Positions 1 through 8,223 of a stretch of 64,000 nt of DNA are shown here, in pieces. Numbering within the stretch: the first letter of the stretch is position 1; each line of letters opens with the position of its first letter. The notes under the pieces are model-generated. The model saw nothing but the letters and a program-made list of their open reading frames with translations, had not been told where the DNA came from and did not search any database. The position numbers and the translations under genes were made by a program. Origin of the DNA: Tissierellia bacterium. Its GTDB lineage: Bacteria > Bacillota > Clostridia > Tissierellales > Tepidimicrobiaceae. The DNA lies in the NCBI GenBank assembly GCA_012839745.1, contig DUMS01000081.1:1-64000 (forward strand), read 5' to 3'.

Positions 1-1
1 G

Positions 2-523
2 AACAATCCAGTAATTGAGGACCTGTATAAAAAGCATGGAAAGGAACTGAATTTTGTAGGAGTTATTATCACAAATGAAAATGTATATCTGGCAGATAAG
101 GAAAGGTCATCAAACTGGACTGCTAAATTGGCAGAATACCTTGGATTAGATGGAGTAATAATATCCCAGGAAGGATTTGGAAATCCAGATACAGACTTAA
201 TAATGAACTGTAAGAAAATTGAGCTAAAGGGAATCAAGACTGTAATCATTACTGATGAATATGCAGGTAGAGACGGCTCAAGCCAATCACTGGCTGATGC
301 AGATAAACTAGCAAATGCTACAGTAACTGGTGGAAACGCAAATGAAGTTATAGTATTGCCACCAATGGATAAGGTAATAGGCCATATAGAAAATGTAGAC
401 ATTATAGCTGGAGGATTTGCTGGCAGCTTAAGAGAAGATGGCAGCATAATGGTTGAAATTCAGGCTATAACAGGTGCTACAAACGAAATGGGATTTAACA
501 AGATGTCTGCTAAAGGATTCTAA
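2..523 (+). CDS. grdE: Glycine reductase component B, alpha/beta precursor (C-terminal part)
   Basis: This reading frame is open from the left edge (frame of base 2) and stops at TAA 521-523; the ORF track only lists it from an internal ATG at 128. The 173 visible residues match the C-terminal half of GrdE, the proprotein of the glycine-specific component B, which is cleaved to give the two GrdE subunits, one with a pyruvoyl group that binds glycine as a Schiff base. The cleavage site lies upstream and is not in the window. The stretch ending in a QAITGATNEMG-like motif is typical of the family. It is followed 29 bases later by grdA with a clear ribosome site, so it is the leading visible gene of a grdE-A-B-C-D operon. 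Gene order (E-A-B-C-D) is what identifies it as the glycine rather than sarcosine or betaine version. Confidence 0.9.
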   Translation, partial: NNPVIEDLYKKHGKELNFVGVIITNENVYLADKERSSNWTAKLAEYLGLDGVIISQEGFGNPDTDLIMNCKKIELKGIKTVIITDEYAGRDGSSQSLADADKLANATVTGGNANEVIVLPPMDKVIGHIENVDIIAGGFAGSLREDGSIMVEIQAITGATNEMGFNKMSAKGF

Positions 524-552
524 TGTTAAAATACTGAGAAAGGAGTGTTAGA

Positions 553-1032
553 ATGTCATTATTCGATTCAAGCAAAAAAGTAATAATCATTGGCGACAGA
601 GATGGAATACCAGGACCAGCCATTGAAGAATGTGTTAAGACTACTGATGCAGAAGTAGTATTTTCATCCACTGAATGCTTCGTCTGAACTGCTGCAGGAG
701 CAATGGACCTGGAGAACCAGAAGAGGGTTAAGGAGTTAACAGAAAAATATGGTGCTGAAAACATGATAGTGTTAATAGGTGGTGCTGAAGCAGAAGCTGC
801 AGGCTTGGCAGCTGAAACTGTAACAGCAGGAGACCCAACTTTTGCAGGTCCATTGGCAGGAGTCCAGTTAGGACTTAGAGTTTATCACGCAGTAGAACCA
901 GAATTTAAGGAATCAGTAGATCCAAATGTATATGAAGAGCAAATAGGCATGATGGAAATGGTACTTGACGTTGATGAAATAATCAAGGAAGTTAAATCAA
1001 TAAGAGAACAGTATTGTAAATTTAATGACTAA
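553..1032 (+). CDS. grdA: Glycine reductase selenoprotein A (in-frame UGA = Sec)
   Basis: GrdA is the small selenoprotein that carries the carboxymethyl group as a selenoether between components B and C and is re-reduced by thioredoxin. The frame opens at ATG 553 behind GAAAGGAG and runs to TAA 1030-1032, 159 residues, if UGA at 685-687 (codon 45) is read as selenocysteine. The context [15 protein letters not shown] is the classic GrdA active-site motif, and both sides of the UGA are conserved family sequence. The ORF track therefore shows only the downstream piece from Met 703. A short stem CTGG-AGAA-CCAG lies about 25 bases after the UGA and could be part of a SECIS signal, though its loop lacks the usual GG. 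Function needs selA/selB/selC/selD elsewhere in the genome. Confidence 0.95.
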
Positions 1033-1067
1033 TTCCCTAAAACAAAATACAGAGAGGGGGGAAAATA

Positions 1068-2378
1068 ATGGGGAAATATAGAGTTGTCCATTATATAAAC
1101 CAGTTCTTTGCCGGAATTGGCGGAGAAGAAAAGGCTGATTACAGACCAGAAGTAAGAGAAGAAGTTGTTGGACCAGGAATGGCCCTAAATGCAGGTTTTA
1201 AAGGAGAAGCTGAAATAGTAGCAACTATTATTTGCGGTGACAGCTACTTCAATGAAAATATAGAAGAAGCCAAAGCTGAAATACTGGAAATGGTTAAGAA
1301 ATACAATCCAGATTTATTCATAGCAGGACCAGCATTTAACGCAGGTAGGTATGGTGTAGCATGCGGTACAATTACAGATGCTGTTCAGAAAGAGCTTGGA
1401 ATTCCAGCATTAACAGCTATGTATGAGGAAAACCCCGGAGTTGACATGTTTAAGAAGAGCATATATATAGTAGCTACAAAGAACAGTGCTGCTGGAATGA
1501 GAGACGCAGTTTCTAAGATGGTGCCATTAGCACTGAAATTGGCTAGAGGTGAAGAAATAGGTTCCCCAGAAGAAGAAAACTATATTGCTAGAGGCATAAG
1601 AAAGAACTTCTTCACAGACAAGAGGGGATCTGAAAGAGCTGTTGAAATGCTCATTAAGAAACTTAAAGGCGAGGAATTCGTAACTGAATATCCAATGCCT
1701 GACTTTGACAGGGTTAAACCAAATCCAGCAGTAAAGGATATTACAAAGGCTACAATTGCCTTAGTAACATCTGGTGGTATTGTACCAAAGGGAAATCCAG
1801 ACCATATCGAATCATCTTCAGCTTCTAAATACGGTAAATATGATATAGAAGGATTTAACAACCTGACAAGTGAAGACCATCAAACAGCTCATGGTGGATA
1901 TGACCCAGTATATGCAAACGAGGATCCAGACAGGGTACTGCCAGTAGATGTTCTAAGAGAAATGGAAAGAGAAGGAAAGATAGGCAAGCTTCACAGATAC
2001 TATTATGCAACAGTAGGAAATGGAACTGCTGTTAAGAGTGCAAAAGCCTTTGCAGAAAAAATAGGAAAAGAACTAAAGGAAGCCGGAGTTGACGCAGTTA
2101 TACTAACTTCCACCTGAGGTACCTGTACACGTTGCGGTGCAACGATGGTAAAAGAAATTGAACGTGCAGGATTGCCTGTAGTTCATATATGTACAGTAGT
2201 ACCAATTTCACTGACAGTTGGAGCAAATAGAATTGTACCAGCAGTAGCTATACCTCACCCACTAGGAAACCCAGCCTTAAGTCCAGAGGATGAAAAGGCT
2301 TTGAGAAGGAAGTTAGTTGAAAAGGCATTAAGAGCTTTACAGACAGAAGTAGAAGACCAAACTGTATTTGAAGATTAA
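1068..2378 (+). CDS. grdB: Glycine reductase component B gamma subunit (selenoprotein, in-frame UGA)
   Basis: GrdB is the selenocysteine subunit of the substrate-specific component B; it takes the glycine Schiff base held by GrdE and passes a carboxymethyl group to GrdA. The gene starts at ATG 1068 after a GAGAGGGGGG ribosome site and ends at TAA 2376-2378, 436 residues. UGA at 2115-2117 is codon 350 and lies in TST-U-GTCTRCGATM, the UxxCxxC motif of the family; position 350 is also where the published enzyme has its Sec. The ORF track breaks it into 1068-2117 and 2145-2378, which are one gene. A compact stem-loop just after the UGA fits a bacterial SECIS element. The protein has the usual family length with no other defect. 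Confidence 0.95.
2130..2144 (+). promoter_or_regulatory. Candidate bSECIS stem-loop in grdB
   Basis: CGTTGC-GGT-GCAACG is a perfect 6-bp stem with a GGT loop. The loop starts 18 bases after the UGA Sec codon, inside the 16-37 base spacing reported for bacterial SECIS elements, and the GG at the loop start is the feature SelB recognises. The distance and loop are seen directly; SelB binding is inferred. Confidence 0.55.
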
Positions 2379-2379
2379 T

Positions 2380-2421
2380 ATTTCTAAAAATGGGTGATTT
2401 TCATCACCCATTTTTAGAAAT
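2380..2421 (+). terminator. Perfect 19-bp hairpin between grdB and grdC
   Basis: The arms TTTCTAAAAATGGGTGAT (2381-2398) and ATCACCCATTTTTAGAAA (2403-2420) are exact complements around a TTTC loop, extended by one A-T pair. It begins two bases after the grdB stop and ends before the grdC ribosome site. The core GGGTGAT stem is followed by TTTTT, so it can act as a partial terminator or as an mRNA-stability or processing element that sets different levels for grdEAB and grdCD. Confidence 0.75.
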
Positions 2422-2455
2422 CAACCCTAATTACTATAATGCTGGAGGTGGCTGT

Positions 2456-3994
2456 ATGAATTATGCAGTTGTAAAAGGAACTAGCTATATTTTAGTACAT
2501 GCTAGGGATATGGTACTAAATAACGGAACAACACAAACTACAGAGAGAGTAATAAACCCTAATTCAGAATACCTAAAAAAGTTACCAAACCATTTACGTA
2601 GCTATGAAGAGGCAGTAGGCTATCTGCCAAATCAGGTATACATTGGGAATTTCAAGCCTGAAGAGCTTAATAATCATCCACAGCCCTGGTATGAAAACCT
2701 TTTAGAGGGAGCAGACAGAAACGGAAAATATGGGGAAATAATGCCAGAAGATGAATTCATAGGCCTTATGAAGATTGTAGATACTTTTGATTTAGTAAAA
2801 CTTACTGATGAATTTACAAAGGAAGTAAAGGCAAAATTAGAAGCTCATCCATTAATGAGGGAAGATCTGATTGCCAGATTGAAATCCGGAGAAGATTTGA
2901 ATGTTATCGAAAAGCTGATTGAAGAGCAGGGAGCAGAGCCTATAGTATTGGATGGGAAAACTGTAGGATGCGTAAAGAGAGCTCATGATGTGGATCAAAA
3001 CCTGAATGCCCATGTTCTATTTGAAAACCTTGTCGTGAAGGCTTCAGGAGTATTAGCAGGTTTGAACCTTATAGCAAAGAACAATATAAATCCGGATGAT
3101 ATAGAATATGTAATTGAGTGTTCAGAAGAAGCATGCGGAGATATGAATCAAAGAGGCGGAGGAAACTTTGCAAAATCCATAGCTGAAATAGTAGGATTCA
3201 AAAATGCCACCGGTTCAGATACTAGAGGATTCTGTGCAGCACCAACCCATGCATTGATAATAGCTGCGTCCTTAATAGAATCCAAGGCTGCTAAAAATGT
3301 AGTAGTACTTGCAGGTGGTTCAACAGCAAAGCTTGGCATGAATGGCAAAAGCCATGTAGAAAAGAATATGCCAATATTGGAAGACGTAATAGGAGGTTTT
3401 GCAGTATTATTGGGTGAAAATGACGGAGTAAATCCAATATTAAGAACAGACCTGATTGGAAGACATACAGTAGGAACAGGCTCATCACCACAGGCTGTTA
3501 TGACTTCTCTGGTAACTGTTCCATTGAACAAGGCTGGATTAAAGATAACTGACATAGATAAGTATTCAGCAGAAATGCAAAATCCTGAAATAACAAAACC
3601 AGCAGGAGCTGGAGATGTTCCAATGGCTAACTTCAAGATGATAGGAGCATTGGGAGTAACAAGAAAGGATATTGAAAGAGCTGAAATAAATGACTTTATA
3701 AAGAAGCATGGTATGACCGGATGGGCACCAACTCAAGGCCATATACCATCAGGAGTTCCATATCTAGGATTTGCAAGAGAGGATATACTTGAGGGTAAAA
3801 TACAAAGGGCTATGATAATAGGAAAGGGTAGTCTATTCTTAGGCAGAATGACCAATCTGTTTGATGGAGTATCAATAATTATTGAAAAGAATCCAGGAAA
3901 AGTTGAGGAAGAAAAGGGCGTATCAGAAGAAGAAATAAGAAGGCTTGTTGCTGAAGCTATGAGAGATTTTGCTTCTCATCTACTTCAGGATTAG
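2456..3994 (+). CDS. grdC: Glycine reductase component C beta subunit
   Basis: GrdC and GrdD form component C, which turns Se-carboxymethyl-selenocysteine of GrdA into an acetyl thioester and, with phosphate, acetyl phosphate. The protein (512 residues) is thiolase/FabH-like in its middle part (AGVLAGLNLIAKNNINPDDIEYVIECSEEACGD and GFCAAPTHALIIAASLI are typical of GrdC). The ORF track starts at 2390, but that ATG lies inside the intercistronic hairpin. ATG 2456, preceded by GGAGGTG at about 6 bases and giving MNYAVVKGTSYILVHARDMV, is the family-like N-terminus and is chosen here. The stop TAG 3992-3994 is followed directly by the grdD ribosome site, so the two are tightly coupled. Confidence 0.93.
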   Translation: MNYAVVKGTSYILVHARDMVLNNGTTQTTERVINPNSEYLKKLPNHLRSYEEAVGYLPNQVYIGNFKPEELNNHPQPWYENLLEGADRNGKYGEIMPEDEFIGLMKIVDTFDLVKLTDEFTKEVKAKLEAHPLMREDLIARLKSGEDLNVIEKLIEEQGAEPIVLDGKTVGCVKRAHDVDQNLNAHVLFENLVVKASGVLAGLNLIAKNNINPDDIEYVIECSEEACGDMNQRGGGNFAKSIAEIVGFKNATGSDTRGFCAAPTHALIIAASLIESKAAKNVVVLAGGSTAKLGMNGKSHVEKNMPILEDVIGGFAVLLGENDGVNPILRTDLIGRHTVGTGSSPQAVMTSLVTVPLNKAGLKITDIDKYSAEMQNPEITKPAGAGDVPMANFKMIGALGVTRKDIERAEINDFIKKHGMTGWAPTQGHIPSGVPYLGFAREDILEGKIQRAMIIGKGSLFLGRMTNLFDGVSIIIEKNPGKVEEEKGVSEEEIRRLVAEAMRDFASHLLQD

Positions 3995-4004
3995 AGGTGA
4001 TAAA

Positions 4005-5186
4005 ATGGCAGAAAAAGATATAAGAAAACTGATAGGTAATGTGTTTAACGATATAGCTGATGCTATTGAAACTGGTCAATTTGGCAAAAAAGTAAGAGTA
4101 GGCATTACCACTTTAGGAAGCGAACACGGAGTAAAAAACGTAATTGAAGGTGCAGAAATGGCACAGAGCAGGGATTCTTCAATAGAAGTAGTATTAATTG
4201 GGCCAAAATCCGACTCCAGGTTAACCCAGGTAGTTGTGGAAAATGAAGAAGAAGGTTATAAGAAGATGGAGGAGATGCTAGATAGCGGTGAAATAGATGC
4301 ATGCGTAACAATGCACTACAGCTTTCCAATAGGAGTTTCAACAGTAGGAAGAGTTATAACTCCAGGGAAAGGCAAGGAAATGATTATAGCAACTACAACT
4401 GGCACTTCATCACCTCATAGGGTGGAAGCAATGGTAAAGAACGGCATATACGGCATTATTACCGCTAAAGCACTGGGAATTGAAAACCCTACAGTTGGAA
4501 TATTAAATGTAGATGGAGCAAGACAGGTTGAAAGAGCCTTTTATGAATTAATAGAAAGAGGCTACAACATCAACCTGACAGAATCCATAAGGGCTGATGG
4601 TGGAAGCGTAATGAGAGGAAATGACCTGCTTGCCGGAGTGCCTGATGTAATGGTTACTGATACTTTGACAGGGAATATTCTCATGAAGGTGTTTTCCTCA
4701 TATACAACTGGTGGAAGCTATGAATCCCTAGGATATGGATATGGACCTGGAATAGGCGAAGGATATGAACGGCTTATATTAATTATATCCAGAGCTTCAG
4801 GTGCACCTGTAATTGCAAATGCCATAAGCTACGGTGCTAGCATAGTAAAAGGAAATATTAAAGACATTGCAAAATCTGAATTTGAAAAGGCTAACAAGGC
4901 AGGATTAAAGGAAGTGCTGGAAGGATTGACAAAGGCTGAAAAGAAATCAGAGAGCAGTGAAAATGTTGAAGCACCACCAAAGGAAGTTGTTACAGAAGGA
5001 ATTGCAGGTGTAGATATTATGGACCTTGAGGATGCCGTCAGGGCTTTATGGAAAGAAGGCATATATGCTGAAAGCGGAATGGGATGTACAGGTCCGGTAG
5101 TAATGGTGAATGGAAACTCTCTTTCAAAGGCTGTTGAAGTATTGACTAAAGCAGGATATCTGGCTGGAAAATCTAATATATGCTAA
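4005..5186 (+). CDS. grdD: Glycine reductase component C alpha subunit
   Basis: GrdD carries the cysteine that forms the acetyl-enzyme intermediate of component C, from which phosphate releases acetyl phosphate. The 393-residue protein has an N-terminal domain related to PlsX/phosphotransacetylase-type folds (VRVGITTLGSEHG, VLIGPKSDSRL) and a C-terminal GMGCTGPVVMVNG segment in which Cys ~361 corresponds to the reported acetylated Cys359. ATG 4005 sits behind AGAGGTGA and overlaps nothing; the track start at 3969 would overlap grdC and lacks a ribosome site. It is the last gene of the operon: a terminator follows within 10 bases. Confidence 0.93.
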   Translation: MAEKDIRKLIGNVFNDIADAIETGQFGKKVRVGITTLGSEHGVKNVIEGAEMAQSRDSSIEVVLIGPKSDSRLTQVVVENEEEGYKKMEEMLDSGEIDACVTMHYSFPIGVSTVGRVITPGKGKEMIIATTTGTSSPHRVEAMVKNGIYGIITAKALGIENPTVGILNVDGARQVERAFYELIERGYNINLTESIRADGGSVMRGNDLLAGVPDVMVTDTLTGNILMKVFSSYTTGGSYESLGYGYGPGIGEGYERLILIISRASGAPVIANAISYGASIVKGNIKDIAKSEFEKANKAGLKEVLEGLTKAEKKSESSENVEAPPKEVVTEGIAGVDIMDLEDAVRALWKEGIYAESGMGCTGPVVMVNGNSLSKAVEVLTKAGYLAGKSNIC

Positions 5187-5193
5187 TATGATT

Positions 5194-5224
5194 CCGCTCC
5201 TGATTAAATTGGGAGCGGTATTTT
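5194..5224 (+). terminator. Terminator after grdD
   Basis: CCGCTCC (5194-5200) pairs with GGAGCGG (5212-5218) and is followed by TATTTT. It closes the grd operon. Confidence 0.8.
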
Positions 5225-5248
5225 GTGCTTTAATACATACTTTATTCA

Positions 5249-5277
5249 TTGAAAATAACAAAAAAGTATTATATAAT
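5249..5277 (+). promoter_or_regulatory. Sigma-A promoter for the BMP importer operon
   Basis: TTGAAA (5249-5254) and TATAAT (5272-5277) are separated by 17 bases. Transcription would start near 5284, giving a leader of about 110 bases before the lipoprotein gene. Confidence 0.65.
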
Positions 5278-5289
5278 ATAACTGCTAAA

Positions 5290-5374
5290 CTTGTTTGTAC
5301 ATAGTATTAGCTTATATTTTCATATATATAATTTATTCAGAATAAATTATATATATAAATGTTTATTAAACAAG
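5290..5374 (+). promoter_or_regulatory. Structured leader with long inverted repeat upstream of the BMP gene
   Basis: ATATATATAATTTATTC (5322-5338) is exactly complementary to 5340-5356, a 17-bp inverted repeat with one central base. It is enclosed by CTTGTTT (5290-5296) and AAACAAG (5368-5374). The ribosome site AGGGGGAG follows at once. This could be an RNA leader structure or a DNA operator. The conserved sequences of the purine riboswitch are not present. Confidence 0.5.
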
Positions 5375-5393
5375 ATGAGAAGGGGGAGTTAAA

Positions 5394-6539
5394 ATGAAAA
5401 AAATATTAGCAATTTCCTTAGTAATGGTGCTAATGATTGCAACTTTGACAGGATGTGGCGGAAACAAGCAATCATCTGAAGGCTATGAAATTGCCCTGAT
5501 TACAGACAAGGGTAACATCGATGACAAATCCTTTAACCAGGGTTCATGGGAAGGTGTAGTAGAATTTGCAAAAAAGGAAGGTATTTCACATACTTACATC
5601 AAACCTGAAGAAGCTTCAGATGCCGGTTATTTGGCAGCTATAGACCTTGCTGTTCAAGGTGGTGCAAAAGTAATTGTTACTCCTGGATACCTATTTGAAG
5701 TACCAATATATGAAGCCCAAAATAAATATCCAGATGTTAAGTTCATACTTCTAGATGGCGCTCCACATAATCCAGACTATACAGATACTACAATAAAGGA
5801 TAATGTTGCAAGTATCATGTATGCTGAGGAGCAATCAGGATATTTGGCAGGATATGCAGCAGTTATGGATGGAATGAGAAAACTTGGATTTATGGGTGGT
5901 ATGGCAGTACCAGCTGTACAAGCTTTTGGTTATGGATACCTACAAGGAGCTGAAGATGCTGCCAGAGAACTTGGTCTTCCAGATGGATCAGTACAGGTAA
6001 TTTATCACTATACCGGAAACTTTGAAGAAAACGATACAAACAAAGCAACTGCAAGAACAATGTATCAGGAAGGTACAGAAGTAATATTTGCATGTGGTGG
6101 TTCTGTTGGAAAATCAGTAATGTCAGCTGCCAGTGAAGCAGGAGCAAAGGTTATAGGTGTTGACGTTGACCAAAGATATGATAGCGAAACTGTTATTACA
6201 TCAGCTACAAAGGGTCTTGCAGCTTCAGTAATACAAGTTCTTGAGTCCATATACAAGACCAACAGCTGGGATAAATACGCTGGAAAGACAACATATTTCA
6301 ATGCTGCTAATGGCGGTGTAGGACTTCCAACAACAGTAATTGGCGATGAAAATGCAGATGCATTTGACAGATTTGAATCCTTTACAAGAGAGCAATACGA
6401 CGAAGTATTTGCTAAGCTTGTTGATGGCACTGTAAAACCAATCCGTACAATAGAAGTAAAAGACCCATCAGGCTATGCTACAGCTGAAGAGCTTACAAAT
6501 GGATTAAACCTTGTGAAGGTTAAGGTTATTACTAGATAA
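5394..6539 (+). CDS. BMP-family nucleoside-binding lipoprotein of ABC importer
   Basis: This is the extracellular substrate-binding component of a BmpA/PnrA-type importer, a family that binds purine nucleosides. Residues 1-21 form a lipoprotein signal ending in the lipobox LTGC (lipid-modified Cys21). The mature part opens with EIALITDKGNIDDKSFNQGSWEG, the family signature for the nucleoside-binding cleft, followed by VIVTPGYLFE and FACGGSVGKSV. The length (381 residues) is usual. ATG 5394 follows AGGGGGAG. It is followed by a double ATPase and two permeases in the standard order of the Bacillus YufNOPQ (NupNOPQ) system, so nucleoside uptake is the best call; the exact substrate is not visible. 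The intergenic hairpin after it probably raises its dose relative to the membrane parts. Confidence 0.9.
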   Translation: MKKILAISLVMVLMIATLTGCGGNKQSSEGYEIALITDKGNIDDKSFNQGSWEGVVEFAKKEGISHTYIKPEEASDAGYLAAIDLAVQGGAKVIVTPGYLFEVPIYEAQNKYPDVKFILLDGAPHNPDYTDTTIKDNVASIMYAEEQSGYLAGYAAVMDGMRKLGFMGGMAVPAVQAFGYGYLQGAEDAARELGLPDGSVQVIYHYTGNFEENDTNKATARTMYQEGTEVIFACGGSVGKSVMSAASEAGAKVIGVDVDQRYDSETVITSATKGLAASVIQVLESIYKTNSWDKYAGKTTYFNAANGGVGLPTTVIGDENADAFDRFESFTREQYDEVFAKLVDGTVKPIRTIEVKDPSGYATAEELTNGLNLVKVKVITR

Positions 6540-6573
6540 TTGAGAATCCTGTTTTAGATTTTTAGCAAGTATT

Positions 6574-6614
6574 ATATTAAAATGGAGGGCAATTAAGCCA
6601 CTCCATTTTAATAT
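6574..6614 (+). terminator. Intercistronic hairpin between BMP lipoprotein and ATPase genes
   Basis: ATATTAAAATGGAG (6574-6587) is exactly complementary to 6601-6614, with inner GGC/GCC pairs and one bulged A. No long T tract follows. A hairpin here is typical where the binding protein is made in excess over the transporter core, by partial termination or by protecting the upstream mRNA. Confidence 0.6.
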
Positions 6615-6669
6615 AAATATTTAAAATTAGGTATAATAAACTAAAAAATAAATGGTGAAAGTGGTTGAT

Positions 6670-8223
6670 ATGGGAGACTATATTATTGAAATGCTTAATA
6701 TAACCAAAAAATTTCCGGGTGTTGTTGCTAATGACAATATTACCCTTAAATTGAAAAGAGGAGAGATTCATGCATTATTAGGAGAAAACGGTGCAGGAAA
6801 ATCTACTCTTATGAGTGTGCTGTTTGGACTTTATCAACCTGACAGCGGGGAGATAAGAAAGAACGGTCAAGTGGTGAAAATCAACAATCCAAATGATGCC
6901 AATGCTTTGGGTATCGGGATGGTTCATCAGCATTTTAAGCTGGTAGAGATTTTTACTGTACTTGAAAACATCATTCTTGGCGTTGAGCCTAGCAAAATGG
7001 GATTTATTCAGAAAAACGAAGCCAGAAAAAAGGTTATGGAGTTAAGTGAAAAATATGGACTTAGGGTTGATCCTGATGCCTATATTGAGGACATAACTGT
7101 AGGAATGCAGCAGAGAGTTGAAATTCTGAAGATGTTATACAGAGACAACGAAATACTTATATTTGATGAGCCTACAGCAGTTCTGACGCCTCAGGAGATT
7201 AGAGAGCTTCTTCAAATCATGAAAGGATTTGCCAGGGAAGGAAAATCCATACTATTCATTACGCATAAGCTCAACGAAATAATGGAAGTTGCCGACAGAT
7301 GTACAGTACTTAGGAAGGGAAAATTAATAGGTACTGTAAATGTAAAGGATACTACCAAGGAAGAGCTTTCAAGGATGATGGTAGGCCGGGACATAAGCTT
7401 TAGCGTAAATAAGAAGGAGAAGAAACCAGGGAAGGTTGTTCTTTCAGTTAGAAATCTAAACGTAGTTTCAAAAATTCACGGGAAGAATGTAGTAAAGAAT
7501 GTATCCTTTGATGTCAGGGCTGGAGAGATAGTTTGTATAGCAGGCATTGATGGAAATGGCCAGACGGAGATTGTAAATGCCATTACAGGGTTGGAAAAAC
7601 CTACTTCAGGTAAAATTATGCTCAATGGCCACGATATAACCAGAGCCTCTATTAGGGAGCGCTCCATCAGAGGAATGAGCCATATACCAGAGGATAGGCA
7701 TAAACATGGTCTGGTTCTGGATTATAAATTAGAGGAAAATCTGGTACTTCAAAGGTACTGGCAGCCAGAGTTTCAAAACAGGGGATTTATTAAGTTTGAT
7801 TCAGTCAGAAAATATGCAGAAAAGCTTATTGAGAAATTTGATATAAGGTCTGGTCAGGGACCTGTGACAATAGTAAGGAGCATGTCTGGAGGTAACCAGC
7901 AGAAAGCTATTATTGCCAGGGAGATTGACAAGGACCATGACCTTTTGATTGCTGTGCAGCCTACAAGAGGGCTTGATATAGGCGCTATAGAATATGTGCA
8001 CAAACAGCTTGTTGAAAGACGGGATGCAGGAAAGGCAGTACTTCTGGTATCACTGGAACTGGATGAAGTCATGGACATAAGTGACCGCATTCTGGTTATA
8101 TATGGGGGAGAGATTGTAGGGGAGCTTAACCCTAAAACAACAACTATGGAAGAGCTTGGACTTTACATGTCCGGCGCAAAACGGGATGTTGTAAAGGAGA
8201 TTAACGATGCAGGAGAGGAATAG
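6670..8223 (+). CDS. Nucleoside ABC importer, double ATP-binding protein
   Basis: This cytoplasmic subunit powers the BMP-type importer and contains two ABC domains in one chain, as in RbsA/YufO proteins. The first has Walker A GENGAGKST, the signature-like VGMQQRVEIL and Walker B LLIFDEPTAVL. The second has a relaxed Walker A (GIDGNGQTE), SGGNQQKAIIARE and the ending QPTRGLDIGAIEYVHKQL, typical of the less catalytic second domain. The track starts at ATG 6652; ATG 6670 (MGDYIIEMLNITKKFPG) fits the family start better and has AAGTGG upstream, but both are possible. It overlaps the next gene by 17 bases, a sign of translational coupling. Length is about 517 residues, as expected. Confidence 0.9.
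   Translation: MGDYIIEMLNITKKFPGVVANDNITLKLKRGEIHALLGENGAGKSTLMSVLFGLYQPDSGEIRKNGQVVKINNPNDANALGIGMVHQHFKLVEIFTVLENIILGVEPSKMGFIQKNEARKKVMELSEKYGLRVDPDAYIEDITVGMQQRVEILKMLYRDNEILIFDEPTAVLTPQEIRELLQIMKGFAREGKSILFITHKLNEIMEVADRCTVLRKGKLIGTVNVKDTTKEELSRMMVGRDISFSVNKKEKKPGKVVLSVRNLNVVSKIHGKNVVKNVSFDVRAGEIVCIAGIDGNGQTEIVNAITGLEKPTSGKIMLNGHDITRASIRERSIRGMSHIPEDRHKHGLVLDYKLEENLVLQRYWQPEFQNRGFIKFDSVRKYAEKLIEKFDIRSGQGPVTIVRSMSGGNQQKAIIAREIDKDHDLLIAVQPTRGLDIGAIEYVHKQLVERRDAGKAVLLVSLELDEVMDISDRILVIYGGEIVGELNPKTTTMEELGLYMSGAKRDVVKEINDAGEE

Noticed and set aside
2145-2378. Separate 77-residue gene after grdB
   Set aside because: It is the C-terminal end of grdB read through the UGA selenocysteine codon.
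2390-2455. Longer GrdC start at ATG 2390
   Set aside because: It lies inside the 19-bp hairpin without a ribosome site; ATG 2456 has GGAGGTG and the family N-terminus.
3148-3636. Minus-strand ORFs of 60-200 codons inside grdC, gpmI, tpiA, rnr and the glucan synthase
   Set aside because: They are shadows of strong plus-strand genes, lack ribosome sites and show no family motifs.
5284-5393. Purine riboswitch before the nucleoside importer
   Set aside because: The conserved loop and junction bases of that class are not present; only a simple nested hairpin is seen.
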